Made by a program: the position numbers and the translations under genes. This document shows positions 1 to 10,499 of a DNA stretch of 64,000 nt, piece by piece. Under the pieces are notes generated by a model, which saw only the letters and a program-made list of their open reading frames with translations, ran no database searches and had not been told where the DNA came from. This DNA comes from Euonymus europaeus (taxonomy: Eukaryota; Streptophyta; Magnoliopsida; Celastrales; Celastraceae): positions 821,001-885,000 of the forward strand of contig OY756972.1 of NCBI GenBank assembly GCA_963580455.1, in the 5' to 3' direction. The first letter of the stretch is position 1. Every line of letters starts with the position of its first letter.

Positions 1-173
1 CACTACTTTTCGAGCTCTACGATCCTGGCGTTTCGGATTTTGATTTCAGAACTTGTGGCTAGTTGGTCTCGTTTCACCTAGTTAGCCGCGAAATGTGGTT
101 TCTTTACGTAAACGGTTTTATGAATATCCGTTGACTCCGAGTTCTGAATTCGGTGATTTTTAGCTTGATTTCA
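1..173 (+). repeat. Representative satellite monomer (anatomy of the 173-bp unit)
   Basis: Counting CACTAC as position 1, the parts in order are: a T-run and SacI site GAGCTC (about 12-17); a variable window (about 21-40); a conserved stretch through GGCTAG (57-62) and GTCTCG (66-71); a two-state block at 72-81 (TTTCACCTAG or ATTCACCTAT); GCCGCGAAATGTGG (85-98); the palindrome TTTACGTAAA (103-112); GAATATCCGTTGACTCC (122-138); the near-perfect dyad CCGAGTTCTGAATTCGG (137-153) holding EcoRI; and a T-rich tail ending GATTTCA or GATTACA. By hand count a typical copy has A 36, C 35, G 36 and T 66, so about 41% G+C, with 11 CpG. The phase is arbitrary; I start at CACTAC because it is easy to find. 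Confidence 0.95.
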
Positions 174-344
174 CACTACTTTCGAGCTCTACAATCCTGG
201 AATTTTGGATTTTGATTTCAGAACTCGTGGCTAGTAGGTCTCGTTTCACCTAGTTAGCCGCGAAATGTGGTTTCTTTACGTAAACGGTTTTGTGAATATC
301 GTTGACTCCGAGTTCTGAATTCGGTGATTTTTTGCTTGATTACA

Positions 345-1035
345 CACTACTTTTCGAGCTCTACAATCCTAGCGTTTCGGATTTTGATTTCAGAACTCGT
401 GGCTAGTCGATCTCGTTTCACCTAGTTAGCCGCGAAATGTGGTTTCTTTACGTAAACGGTTTTATGAATATCCGTTGACTCCGAGTTCTGAATTCGGCGA
501 TTTTTAGCTTGATTTCACACTACTTTCGAGCTCTACAATCCTGGAATTTCGGATTTTGATTTCAGAACTCGTGGCTAGTAGGTCTCGTTTCACCTAGTTA
601 GCCGCGAAATGTGGTTTCTTTACGTAAACGGTTTTGTGAATATCCGTTGACTCCGAGTTCTGAATTCGGTGATTTTTTGCTTGATTACACACTACTTTTC
701 AAGCTCTACAATCCTAGAGTTTCGGATTTTGATTTCAAAACTCGTGGCTAGTAGGTCTCGTTTCACCTAGTTAGCCGCGAAATGCGGTTTCTTTACGTAA
801 ACGGTTTTATGAATATCCTTTGACTCCGAGTTCTGAATTCGGTGATTTTTAGCTTGATTTCACACTACTTTTCGAGCTCTACAATCCTGGCATTTCGGAT
901 TTTGATTTGAAAAATCGTGGCTAGTAGGTCTCGATTCACCTATTTAGCCGCGAAATGTGGTTTCTTTACGTAAACGGTTTTATGAATATCTGTTGACTCC
1001 GAGTTCTGAATTCGGTGATTTTTAGCTTGATTTCA
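345..1035 (+). repeat. 4-monomer higher-order repeat, copy 1
   Basis: Monomers start at 345, 518, 690 and 863. Diagnostic states in order: GTCGATCTCG; a 1-bp-short ACTTTCG start with CTGGAATTTC and TTTTGTGAA; TTTCAAGCTC with CTAGAGTTTC and GAAATGCGG; and an AAAAATCG monomer with ATTCACCTATTT. The same order follows at 1036. Marker GTCGATCTCG is 691 bp from its partner at about 1092. Confidence 0.85.
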
Positions 1036-1726
1036 CACTACTTTTCGAGCTCTACAATCCTGTTGTTTCGGATTTTGATTTCAGAACTCGTGGCTAGTCG
1101 ATCTCGTTTCACCTAGTTAGCCGCGAAATGTGGTTTCTTTACGTAAACGGTTTTATGAATATCCGTTGACTCCGAGTTCTGAATTCGGCGATTTTTAGCT
1201 TGATTTCACACTACTTTCGAGCTCTACAATCCTGGAATTTCGGATTTTGATTTCAGAACTCGTGGCTAGTAGGTCTCGTTTCACCTAGTTAGCCGCGAAA
1301 TGTGGTTTCTTTACGTAAACAGTTTTGTGAATATCCGTTGACTCCGAGTTCTGAATTCGGTGATTTTTTGCTTGATTACACACTACTTTTCAAGCTCTAC
1401 AATCCTAGAGTTTCGGATTTTGATTTCAAAACTCGTGGCTAGTAGGTCTCGTTTCACCTAGTTAGCCGCGAAATGCGGTTTCTTTACGTAAACGGTTTTA
1501 TGAATATCCTTTGACTCCGAGTTCTGAATTCGGTGATTTTTAGCTTGATTTCACACTACTTTTCGAGCTCTACAATCCTGGCATTTCGGATTTTGATTTT
1601 AAAAATCGTGGCTAGTAGGTCTCGATTCACCTATTTAGCCGCGAAATGTGGTTTCTTTACGTAAACGGTTTTATGAATATCTGTTGACTCCGAGTTCTGA
1701 ATTCGGTGATTTTTAGCTTGATTTCA
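1036..1726 (+). repeat. 4-monomer higher-order repeat, copy 2
   Basis: Monomers start at 1036, 1209, 1381 and 1554 and carry the same diagnostic series as the copy at 345. The first monomer is a mosaic: its first part (CTGTTGTTTCGG) matches the monomer at 1727, while its middle (GTCGATCTCG) matches the one at 345. Confidence 0.85.
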
Positions 1727-2071
1727 CACTACTTTTCGAGCTCTACAATCCTGTTGTTTCGGATTTTGATTTCAGAACTCGTGGCTAGTTGGTCTCGTTT
1801 CACCTAGTTAGCCGCGAAATGTGGTTTCTTTACGTAAACAGTTTTATTTATATCCGTTGACTCCGAGTTCTAAATTCGGTGATTTTTAGCTTGATTTCAC
1901 ACTACTTTTCGAGCTCTACAATCCTGGCGTTTCGGATTTTGATTTCAGAACTCGTGGCTAGTAGGTCTCGTTTCACCTAGTTAGCCGCGAAATGTGGTTT
2001 CTTTACGTAAACGGTTTTGTGAATATCGTTGACTACGAGTTCTGAATTCGGTGATTTTTTGCTTGATTACA

Positions 2072-2762
2072 CACTACTTTTCGAGCTCTACAATCCTAGC
2101 GTTTCGGATTTTGATTTCAGAACTCGTGGCTAGTCGGTCTCGTTTCACCTAGTTAGCCGCGAAATGTGGTTTCTTTTCGTAAACGGTTTTATGAATATCC
2201 GTTGACTCCGAGTTCTGAATTCGGCGATTTTTAGCTTGATTTCACACTACTTTCGAGCTCTACAATCCTGGAATTTCTGATTTTGATTTCAGAACTCGTG
2301 GCTAGTAGGTCTCGTTTCACCAAGTTAGCCGCGAAATGTGGTTTCTTTACGTAAACGGTTTTGTGAATATCCGTTGACTCCGAGTTCTGAATTCGGTGAT
2401 TTTTTGCTTGATTACACACTACTTTTCAAGCTCTACAATCCTAGAGTTTCGGATTTTGATTTCAAAACTCGTGGCTAGTAGGTCTCGTTTTACCTAGTTA
2501 GCCGCGAAATGCGGTTTCTTTACGTAAACGGTTTGATGAATATCCTTTGACTCCGAGTTCTGAATTCGGTGATTTTTAGCTTGATTTCACACTACTTTTC
2601 GAGCTCTACAATCCTGGCATTTCGGATTTTGATTTTAAAAATCGTGGCTAGTAGGTCTCGATTCACCTATTTTGCCGCGAAATGTGGTTTCTTTACGTAA
2701 ACGGTTTTTTGAATATCCGTTGACTCCGAGTTCTGAATTCGGTGATTTTTAGCTTGATTTCA
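2072..2762 (+). repeat. 4-monomer higher-order repeat, copy 3 (diverged)
   Basis: Monomers start at 2072, 2245, 2417 and 2590. The series resembles the two earlier copies but has its own changes: GTCGGTCTCG, CTGGAATTTCTG with CACCAAG, and TTTTGCCGCG with GGTTTTTTGAA. Two monomers (1727-2071) separate it from copy 2. This version recurs at about 10.63-11.32 kb as part of the larger duplication. Confidence 0.8.
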
Positions 2763-2935
2763 CACTACTTTTCAAGTTCTACAATCCAGGTGTTTCGGAT
2801 TTTGATTTCAGAACTCGTGGCTAGTAGGTCTCGTTTCACCTAGTTAGCCGCGAAATGTGGTTTCTTTACGTAAACGGTTTTATGAATATCCGTTGACTCC
2901 GAGTTCTGCATTCGGTGATTTTTAGCTTGATTTCA

Positions 2936-3023
2936 CACGAATTTTCGAGCTCTACGATCCTACGGTTTTATGAATATCCGTTGACTCCGAGTTCTGAATT
3001 CGGTGATTTTTAGCTTGATTTCA
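2936..3023 (+). repeat. Truncated monomer (88 bp; 85-bp internal deletion), copy 1
   Basis: The monomer runs from CACGAATTTTCG to GATCCT and then jumps to ACGGTTTTATG, losing the 85 bp that normally carry the variable window through TTTACGTAA. It starts with CACGAA instead of CACTAC. The identical junction occurs at 11492-11579 and 14001-14088, so this was one event copied by later duplication. Confidence 0.95.
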
Positions 3024-4199
3024 CACTACTTTTCGAGCTCTACAATCTTGGAGTTTCGGATTTTGATTTCAGAACTCGTGGCTAGTAGGTCTCGTTTCAC
3101 CTAGTTAGCCGCAAAATGTGGTTTCTTTACGTAAACGGTTTTATGAATATCCCTTGACTCCGAGTTCTGAATTCGGTGATTTTTAGCTCGATTTCACACT
3201 ACTTTTCGAGCTCTACGATCCTGGCGTTTCGGATTTTCATTTCAGAACTCGTGGCTAGTTGGTCTCGTTTCACCTAGTTAGCCGCGAAATGTGGTTTCTT
3301 TACGTAAACGGTTTTATGAATATCCGTTGACTCCGAGTTCTGAATTCGGTGATTTTTAGCATGATTTCACACTACTTTTCGAGCTCTACAATCCTGTTGT
3401 TTTGGATTTTGATTTCAGAACTCGTGGCTAGTTGGTCTCGTTTCACCTATTTAGCCGCGAAATGTGGTTTCTTTACGTAAACGGTTTTATGAATATCCGT
3501 TGACTCCGAGTTCTGAATTCGGTGATTTTTAGCATGATTTCACACTACTTTTCGAGCTCTACGATCCTGGCGTTTCGGATTTTGATTTCAGAACTCGTGG
3601 CTAGTTGGTCTCGTTTCACCTAGTTAGCCGCGAAATGTGGTTTCTTTACGTAAACGGTTTTATGAATATCCGTTGACTCCGAGTTCTGAATTCGGTGATT
3701 TTTAGCATGATTTCACACTACTTTTCGAGCTCTACAATCCTGTGTTTTCGGATTTTGATTTCAGAACTCGTGGCTAGTTGGTCTCGTTTCACCTAGTTAG
3801 CCGCGAAATGTGGTTTCTTTACGAAAACGGTTTTATGAATATCCGTTGACTCCGAGTTCTGAATTAGGTGATTTTTAGCTTGATTTCACACTACTTTTCG
3901 AGCTCTACAATCCTGGATTTCCGGATTTGGATTTCAGAACTCGTGGCTAGTAGGTCTCGATTCACCTATTTAGCCGCGAAATGTGGTTTCTTTACGTAAA
4001 CGGTTTTATGAATATCTGTTGACTCCGAGTTCTGAATTCGGTGATTTTTTGCTTGATTACACACTACTTTTCAAGCTCTACGATCCTGTCATTTCGGATT
4101 TTGATTTCAGAACTTGTGGCTAGTTGGTCTCGTTTCACCTAGTTAGCCGCGAAATGTGGTTTCTTTACGTAAATGGTTTTATGAATATCCTTTGACTCC

Positions 4200-7100
4200 G
4201 AGTTCTGAATTCGGTGATTTTTAGCTTGATTTCACACTACTTTTCGAGTTCTACAATCCTGGATTTCTGGATTTGGATTTCAGAACTCGTGGCTAGTAGG
4301 TCTTGATTCACCTATTTAGCCGCGAAATGTGGTTTCTTTACGTAAACGGTTTTGTGAATATCGTTGACTCCGAGTTCTGAATTCGGTGATTTTTTGCTTG
4401 ATTACACACTAATTTTCAAGCTCTACGATCCTGTCATTTCGGATTTTGATTTCAAAACTTGTGGCTAGTTGGTCTCGTTTCACCTAGTTAGCCGCGAAAT
4501 GTGGTTTCTTTACGTAAATGGTTTTATGAATATCCTTTGACTCCGAGTTCTGAATTCGGTGATTTTTAGCTTGATTTCACACTACTTTTCGAGCTCTACA
4601 ATCCTGGATTTCCGGATTTGGATTTCAGAACTCGTGGCTAGTAGGTCTCGATTCACTTATTTAGCCGCGAAATGTGGTTTCTTTACGTAAACGGTTTTAT
4701 GAATATCTGTTGACTCCGAGTTCTGAATTCGGTGATTTTTAGCTTGATTTCACACTACTTTTCGAGCTCTACAATCCTAGCGTTTCGGATTTTGATTTCA
4801 GAACTCGTGGCTAGTCGGTCTCGTTTCACCTAGTTAGCCGCGAAATGTGGTTTCTTTACGTAAACGGTTTTATGAATATCCGTTGACTCCGAGTTCTGAA
4901 TTCGGTGATTTTTAGCATGATTTCACACTACTTTTCGAGCTCTACAATCCTGTGTTTTCGGATTTTGATTTCAGAACTCGTGGCTAGTTGGTCTCGTTTC
5001 ACCTAGTTATCCGCGAAATGTGGTTTCTTTACGTAAACGGTTTTATGAATATCCGTTTACTCCGAGTTCTGAATTCGGTGATTTTTAACTTGATTTCACA
5101 CTACTTTTTGAGCTCTACAATCCTGGCGTTTCGGATTTTGATTTCAGAACTCGTGGCTAGTAGGTCTCGTTTCACCTAGTTAGCCGCGAAATGTGGTTTC
5201 TTTACGTAAACGGTTTTATGAATATCCCTTGACTCCGAGTTCTGCATTCGGTGATTTTTAGCTTGATTTCACAATAATTTTCGAGCTCTACGATCCTGGC
5301 GTTTCGGATTTTGATTTCAGAACTTGTGGCTAGTTGGTCTCGTTTCACCTAGTTAGCTGCGAAATGTGGTTTCTTTACGTAAACAGTTTTATGAATATCC
5401 GATGACTCCGAGTTCTGAATTCGATGATTTTTAGCTTGATTTCACACTACTTTTCGAGCTCTACAATCCTGGCATTTCGGATTTTGATTTCAGAACTCGT
5501 GGCTAGTAGGTCTCGTTTCACCTAGTTAGCCGCGAAATGTGGTTTCTTTACGTAAACGGTTTTATGAATATCTCTTGACTCCGAGTTCTGAATTCGGTGA
5601 TTTTTAGCTCGATTTCACAATACTTTTCGAGCTCTACGATCCTGGTGTTTCGGATTTTGATTTCAGAACTCGTGGCTAGTTGGTCTCGTTTCACCTATTT
5701 GGCCGCGAAATGTGGTTTCTTTACGTAAACGGTTTTATGAATATCCGTTGACTCCGAGTTCTAAATTCGGTGATTTTTAGCTTGATTTCACACTACTTTT
5801 CGAGCTCTACGATCCTGGAATTTCGGATTTTGATTTCAGAAATCGTGGCTAGTAGGTCTCGTTTCACCTAGTTAGCCGCGAAATGTGGTTTCTTTACGTA
5901 AACGGTTTTATGAATATCCGTTGACTCCGAGTTCTGAATTCGGTGATTTTTAGCATGATTTCACACTACTTTTCGAGCTCTACAATCCTGTGTTTTCGGA
6001 TTTTGATTTCAGAACTCGTGGCTAGTTGGTCTCGTTTCACCTAGTTAGCCGCGAAATGTGGTTTCTTTACGAAAACGGTTTTATGAATATCCGTTGACTC
6101 CGAGTTCTGAATTAGGTGATTTTTAGCTTGATTTTACACTACTTTTCGAGCTCTACGATCCTGTCGTTTCGGATTTTGATTTCAGAAATTGTGGCTAGTT
6201 GGTCTCGTTTCACCTAGTTAGCCGCGAAATGTGGTTTGTTTACGTAAATGGTTTTATGAATATCCTTTAACTCCGAGTTCTGAATTCGGTGATTTTTAGC
6301 TTGATTTCACACTACTTTTCGAGCTCTACAATCCTGGCATTTCGGATTTGGATTTCAGAACTCGTGGCTAGTAGGTCTTGATTCACCTATTTAGCCGCGA
6401 AATGTGGTTTCTTTACGTAAACGGTTTTATGAATATCCGTTGACTCCGAGTTCTGAATTCGGTGATTTTTTGCTTGTTTACACACTACTTTTCGAGCTCT
6501 ACAATCCTAGCGTTTCGGATTTTGATTTCAGAACTCGTGGCTAGTAGGTCTCGTTTCACCTAGTTAGCCGCGAAATGTGGTTTCTTTACGAAAACGGTTT
6601 TATGAATATCCTTTGACTCCGAGTTCTGAATTCGGTGATTTTTAGCTTGATTTCACGCTACTTTTGGAGCTCTACAATACTGGCATTTCAGATTTTGATT
6701 TCAGAACTCGTGGCTAGTAGGTCTCGATTCACCTATTTAGCCGCAATATGTGGTTTCTTTACGTAAACGGTTTTAGGAATATCCGTTGACTCCGAGTTCT
6801 GAATTCGGTGATTTTTTGCTTGATTACACACTACTTTTCGAGCTCTACAATCCTAGCGTTTCGGATTTTGATTTCAGAACTTGTGGCTAGTAGGTCTCGT
6901 TTCACCTATTTAGCCGCGAAATTGGTTTCTTTACGTAAACAGTTTTATGAATATCCGTTGACTCCGAGTTCTGAATTCGGTGATTTTTAGCTTGATTTCA
7001 CACTACTTTTCGAGCTCTACAATCCTGGCATTTCGGATTTTGATTTCAGAACTCGTGGCTAGTAGGTCTCGTTTCACCTAGTTAGCCGCGAAATGTGGTT

Positions 7101-7665
7101 TCTTTACGTAAACGGTTCTATGAATATCCGTTGACTCCGAGTTCTGATTTCGGTGATTTTTAGCTTGATTTCACACTACTTTCGAGCTCTACAATCCTGG
7201 AATTTCGGATTTTGATTTCAGAACTCGTGGCTAGTAGGTCTCCTTTCACCTAGTTAGCCGCGAAATGCGGTTTCTTTACGTAAACGGTTTTTTGAATATC
7301 CGTTGACTACGATTTCTGAATTCGGTGATTTTTTGCTTGATTACACACTACTTTTCAAGCTCTACAATCCTAGAGTTTCGGATTTTGATTTCAGAACTCG
7401 TGGCTAGTAGGTCTCGTTTCACCTAGTTAGCCGCGAAATGTGTTTTCTTTACGTAAACGGTTTTATGAATATCCTTTGACTCCGAGTTCTGAATTCGGTG
7501 ATATTTAGCTTGATTTCACACTACTTTTCGAGCTCTACAATCCTGGCATTTCGGATTTTGATTTTAGAACTCGTGGCTAATAGGTCTCGATTCACCTATT
7601 TAGCCTCGAAATGTGGTTTCTTTACGTAAACGGTTTTATGAATATCCGTTTACTCCGAGTTCTAA
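4200..7665 (+). repeat. Segmental duplication, left copy (partner about 15.27-18.73 kb, offset 11,065 bp)
   Basis: Markers recur at 11,065 bp: the ATCCTTTAACTCC monomer (6261 and 17326), the TAGTTATCC with CGTTTACTCC monomer near 5.0 and 16.1 kb, the TTTTGGAGC with ATACTGG monomer near 6.67 and 17.73 kb, and TTCTGATTTCGG near 7.15 and 18.21 kb. This offset is 8,556 plus 2,509, so this segment continues the 1.94-4.86 kb match after the right copy gained a 2,509-bp duplication. Confidence 0.8.
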
Positions 7666-7963
7666 ATTCGGTGATTTTTAGCTTGATTTCACACTACTTT
7701 TCGAGCTGTACGATCCTGGCATTTCGGATTTTGATTTCAGAACTCATGGCTAGTAGGTCTCGTTTCACCTAGTTAGCCGCGAAATGTGGTTTCTTTACGT
7801 AAACGGTTTTATGAATATCCCTTGACTCCGAGTTCTAAATTCGGTGATTTTTAGCTTGATTTCACACTACTTTTCGAGCTGTACGATCCTGGCATTTCGG
7901 ATTTTGATTTCAGAACTTGTTGCTAGTTGGTCTCGTTTCACCTAGTTAGCCGCGAAATGTGGT
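5890..7963 (+). repeat. 12-monomer tandem duplication, unit A (2,074 bp)
   Basis: The series begins with a TTAGCATGATTT monomer and CTGTGTTTTCGG, passes through ACGAAAACGG, ATCCTTTAACTCC, TTGCTTGTTTAC and ATACTGGCATTTCAG states, and is repeated 2,074 bp downstream in the same order (marker pair 6261 and 8335). Unit A has a private 2-bp loss near 6,921 (GAAATTGG for GAAATGTGG). Confidence 0.85.
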
Positions 7964-10382
7964 TTCTTTACGTAAACGGTTTTATGAATATCCGTTGACT
8001 CCGAGTTCTGAATTCGGTGATTTTTAGCATGATTTCACACTACTTTTCGAGCTCTACAATCCTGTGTTTTCGGATTTTGATTTCAGAACTCGTGGCTAGT
8101 TGGTCTCGTTTCACCTAGTTAGCCGCGAAATGTGGTTTCTTTACGAAAACGGTTTTATGAATATCCGTTGACTCCGAGTTCTGAATTAGGTGATTTTTAG
8201 CTTGATTTTACACTACTTTTCGAGCTCTACGATCCTGTCGTTTCGGATTTTGATTTCAGAAATTGTGGCTAGTTGGTCTTGTTTCACCTAGTTAGCCGCG
8301 AAATGTGGTTTGTTTACGTAAATGGTTTTATGAATATCCTTTAACTCCGAGTTCTGAATTCGGTGATTTTTAGCTTGATTTCACACTACTTTTCGAGCTC
8401 TACAATCCTGGCATTTCGGATTTGGATTTCAGAACTCGTGGCTAGTAGGTCTTGATTCACCTATTTAGCCGCGAAATGTGGTTTCTTTACGTAAACGGTT
8501 TTATGAATATCCGTTGACTCCGAGTTCTGAATTCGGTGATTTTTTGCTTGTTTACACACTACTTTTCGAGCTCTACAATCCTAGCGTTTCGGATTTTGAT
8601 TTCAGAACTCGTGGCTAGTAGGTCTCGTTTCACCTAGTTAGCCGCGAAATGTGGTTTCTTTACGAAAACGGTTTTATGAATATCCTTTGACTCCGAGTTC
8701 TGAATTCGGTGATTTTTAGCTTGATTTCACGCTACTTTTGGAGCTCTACAATACTGGCATTTCAGATTTTGATTTCAGAACTCGTGGCTAGTAGGTCTCG
8801 ATTCACCTATTTAGCCGCAATATGTGGTTTCTTTACGTAAACGGTTTTAGGAATATCCGTTGACTCCGAGTTCTGAATTCGGTGATTTTTTGCTTGATTA
8901 CACACTACTTTTCGAGCTCTACAATCCTAGCGTTTCGGATTTTGATTTCAGAACTTGTGGCTAGTAGGTCTCGTTTCACCTATTTAGCCGCGAAATGTGG
9001 TTTCTTTACGTAAACAGTTTTATGAATATCCGTTGACTCCGAGTTCTGAATTCGGTGATTTTTAGCTTGATTTCACACTACTTTTCGAGCTCTACAATCC
9101 TGGCATTTCGGATTTTGATTTCAGAACTCGTGGCTAGTAGGTCTCGTTTCACCTAGTTAGCCGCGAAATGTGGTTTCTTTACGTAAACGGTTCTATGAAT
9201 ATCCGTTGACTCCGAGTTCTGATTTCGGTGATTTTTAGCTTGATTTCACACTACTTTCGAGCTCTACAATCCTGGAGTTTCGGATTTTGATTTCAGAACT
9301 CGTGGCTAGTAGGTCTCCTTTCACCTAGTTAGCCGCGAAATGCGGTTTCTTTACGTAAACGGTTTTTTGAATATCCGTTGACTACGATTTCTGAATTCGG
9401 TGATTTTTTGCTTGATTACACACTACTTTTCAAGCTCTACAATCCTAGAGTTTCGGATTTTGATTTCAGAACTCGTGGCTAGTAGGTCTCGTTTCACCTA
9501 GTTAGCCGCGAAATGTGTTTTCTTTACGTAAACGGTTTTATGAATATCCTTTGACTCCGAGTTCTGAATTCGGTGATTTTTAGCTTGATTTCACACTACT
9601 TTCGAGCTCTACAATCCTGGAATTTTGGATTTTGATTTCAGAACTCGTGGCTAGTAGGTCTCGTTTCACCTAGTTAGCCGCGAAATGTGGTTTCTTTACG
9701 TAAACGGTTTTGTGAATATCGTTGACTCCGAGTTCTGAATTCGGTGATTTTTTGCTTGATTACACACTACTTCTCGAGCTCTACAATCCTAGCGTTTCGG
9801 ATTTTGATTTCAGAACTCGTGGCTAGTAGGTCTCGTTTCACCTAGTTAGCCGCGAAATGTGTTTTCTTTACGTAAACGGTTTTATGAATATCCTTTGACT
9901 CCGAGTTCTGAATTCGGTGATATTTAGCTTGATTTCACACTACTTTTCGAGCTCTACAATCCTGGCATTTCGGATTTTGATTTTAGAACTCGTGGCTAAT
10001 AGGTCTCGATTCACCTATTTAGCCTCGAAATGTGGTTTCTTTACGTAAACGGTTTTATGAATATCCGTTTACTCCGAGTTCTAAATTCGGTGATTTTTAG
10101 CTTGATTTCACACTACTTTTCGAGCTGTACGATCCTGGCATTTCGGATTTTGATTTCAGAACTCGTGGCTAGTAGGTCTCGTTTCACCTAGTTAGCCGCG
10201 AAATGTGGTTTCTTTACGTAAACGGTTTTATGAATATCCCTTGACTCCGAGTTCTAAATTCGGTGATTTTTAGCTTGATTTCACACTACTTTTCGAGCTG
10301 TACGATCCTGGAATTTCGGATTTTGATTTCAGAACTTGTTGCTAGTTGGTCTCGTTTCACCTAGTTAGCCGCGAAATGTGGT
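7964..10382 (+). repeat. 12-monomer tandem duplication, unit B (about 2,419 bp with extra dimer)
   Basis: It repeats unit A at an offset of 2,074 bp up to about 9.59 kb. After that the offset becomes 2,419 bp (GATATTTAGC at 7500 and 9919) because two extra monomers are present. The last monomer (GAGCTGTACGATCC with CTTGTTGCTAG) matches the end of unit A near 7.88-7.96 kb. Confidence 0.85.
9594..9938 (+). repeat. Inserted monomer pair (345 bp) within unit B
   Basis: Two monomers, starting at 9594 (ACTTTCG, CTGGAATTTTGG, TTTTGTGAATATCG) and 9765 (CTAGCGTTTCGG), have no counterpart in unit A. The same pair of states stands at about 174-517 and 10,453-10,800. The dimer was therefore probably moved in by unequal exchange or conversion from a neighbouring part of the array. 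Confidence 0.75.
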
Positions 10383-10499
10383 TTCTTTACGTAAACGGTT
10401 TTATGAATATCCGTTGACTCCGAGTTCTGAATTCGGTGATTTTTAGCTTGATTTCACACTACTTTCGAGCTCTACAATCCTGGAATTTTGGATTTTGAT

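Larger units (their letters stand above)
1940..4860 (+). repeat. Segmental duplication, left copy (partner about 10.50-13.42 kb, offset 8,556 bp)
   Basis: Many rare variants recur at exactly 8,556 bp: the GAATTTCTGA marker (2271 and 10827), the 88-bp short monomer (2936 and 11492), and runs of GATTTCCGG monomers near 3.9-4.6 and 12.5-13.2 kb. Only a few single-base differences were noticed, for example TTTGATGAA near 2,532 against TTTATGAA forms in the partner. The match fails at about 4,865 against 13,421, where TTTTATG in the left copy faces TTTTGTG in the right. Confidence 0.85.

Noticed and set aside
85..153. CENP-B box (TTCGNNNNANNCGGG pattern)
   Set aside because: The TTCGG and CCGAG motifs do not fit the spacing or the terminal CGGG on either strand.
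91..153. Hammerhead-type ribozyme encoded in the satellite
   Set aside because: A GAAA core is present but no CTGANGA core was found in the monomer; CTGAATTC is the nearest string.
53..173. tRNA, rRNA or 5S-derived satellite origin
   Set aside because: No cloverleaf, A/B box or recognisable rRNA segment is visible; GTGGCTAG and GTTAGCC alone are not enough.
2231..2419. 62-codon open frame on the minus strand, identical at 10787-10975
   Set aside because: It runs through just over one satellite monomer and reappears only because the segment is duplicated at 8,556 bp. No ribosome-site, domain or codon signal; not a gene.
2960..2970. Transposon or target-site footprint at the 85-bp deletion
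   Set aside because: The junction has no flanking direct repeat or inverted terminal repeat; a simple deletion explains it.
4988..5179. 63-codon plus-strand frames (also 16053-16244, 40053-40244, 54863-55054, 60397-60588; 60-62 codons at 6808-6990 and 53160-53348)
   Set aside because: All are translations of the same monomer in the same phase, ended by stops in the next copy. Hydrophobic stretches come from the T-rich sequence, not from a membrane protein.
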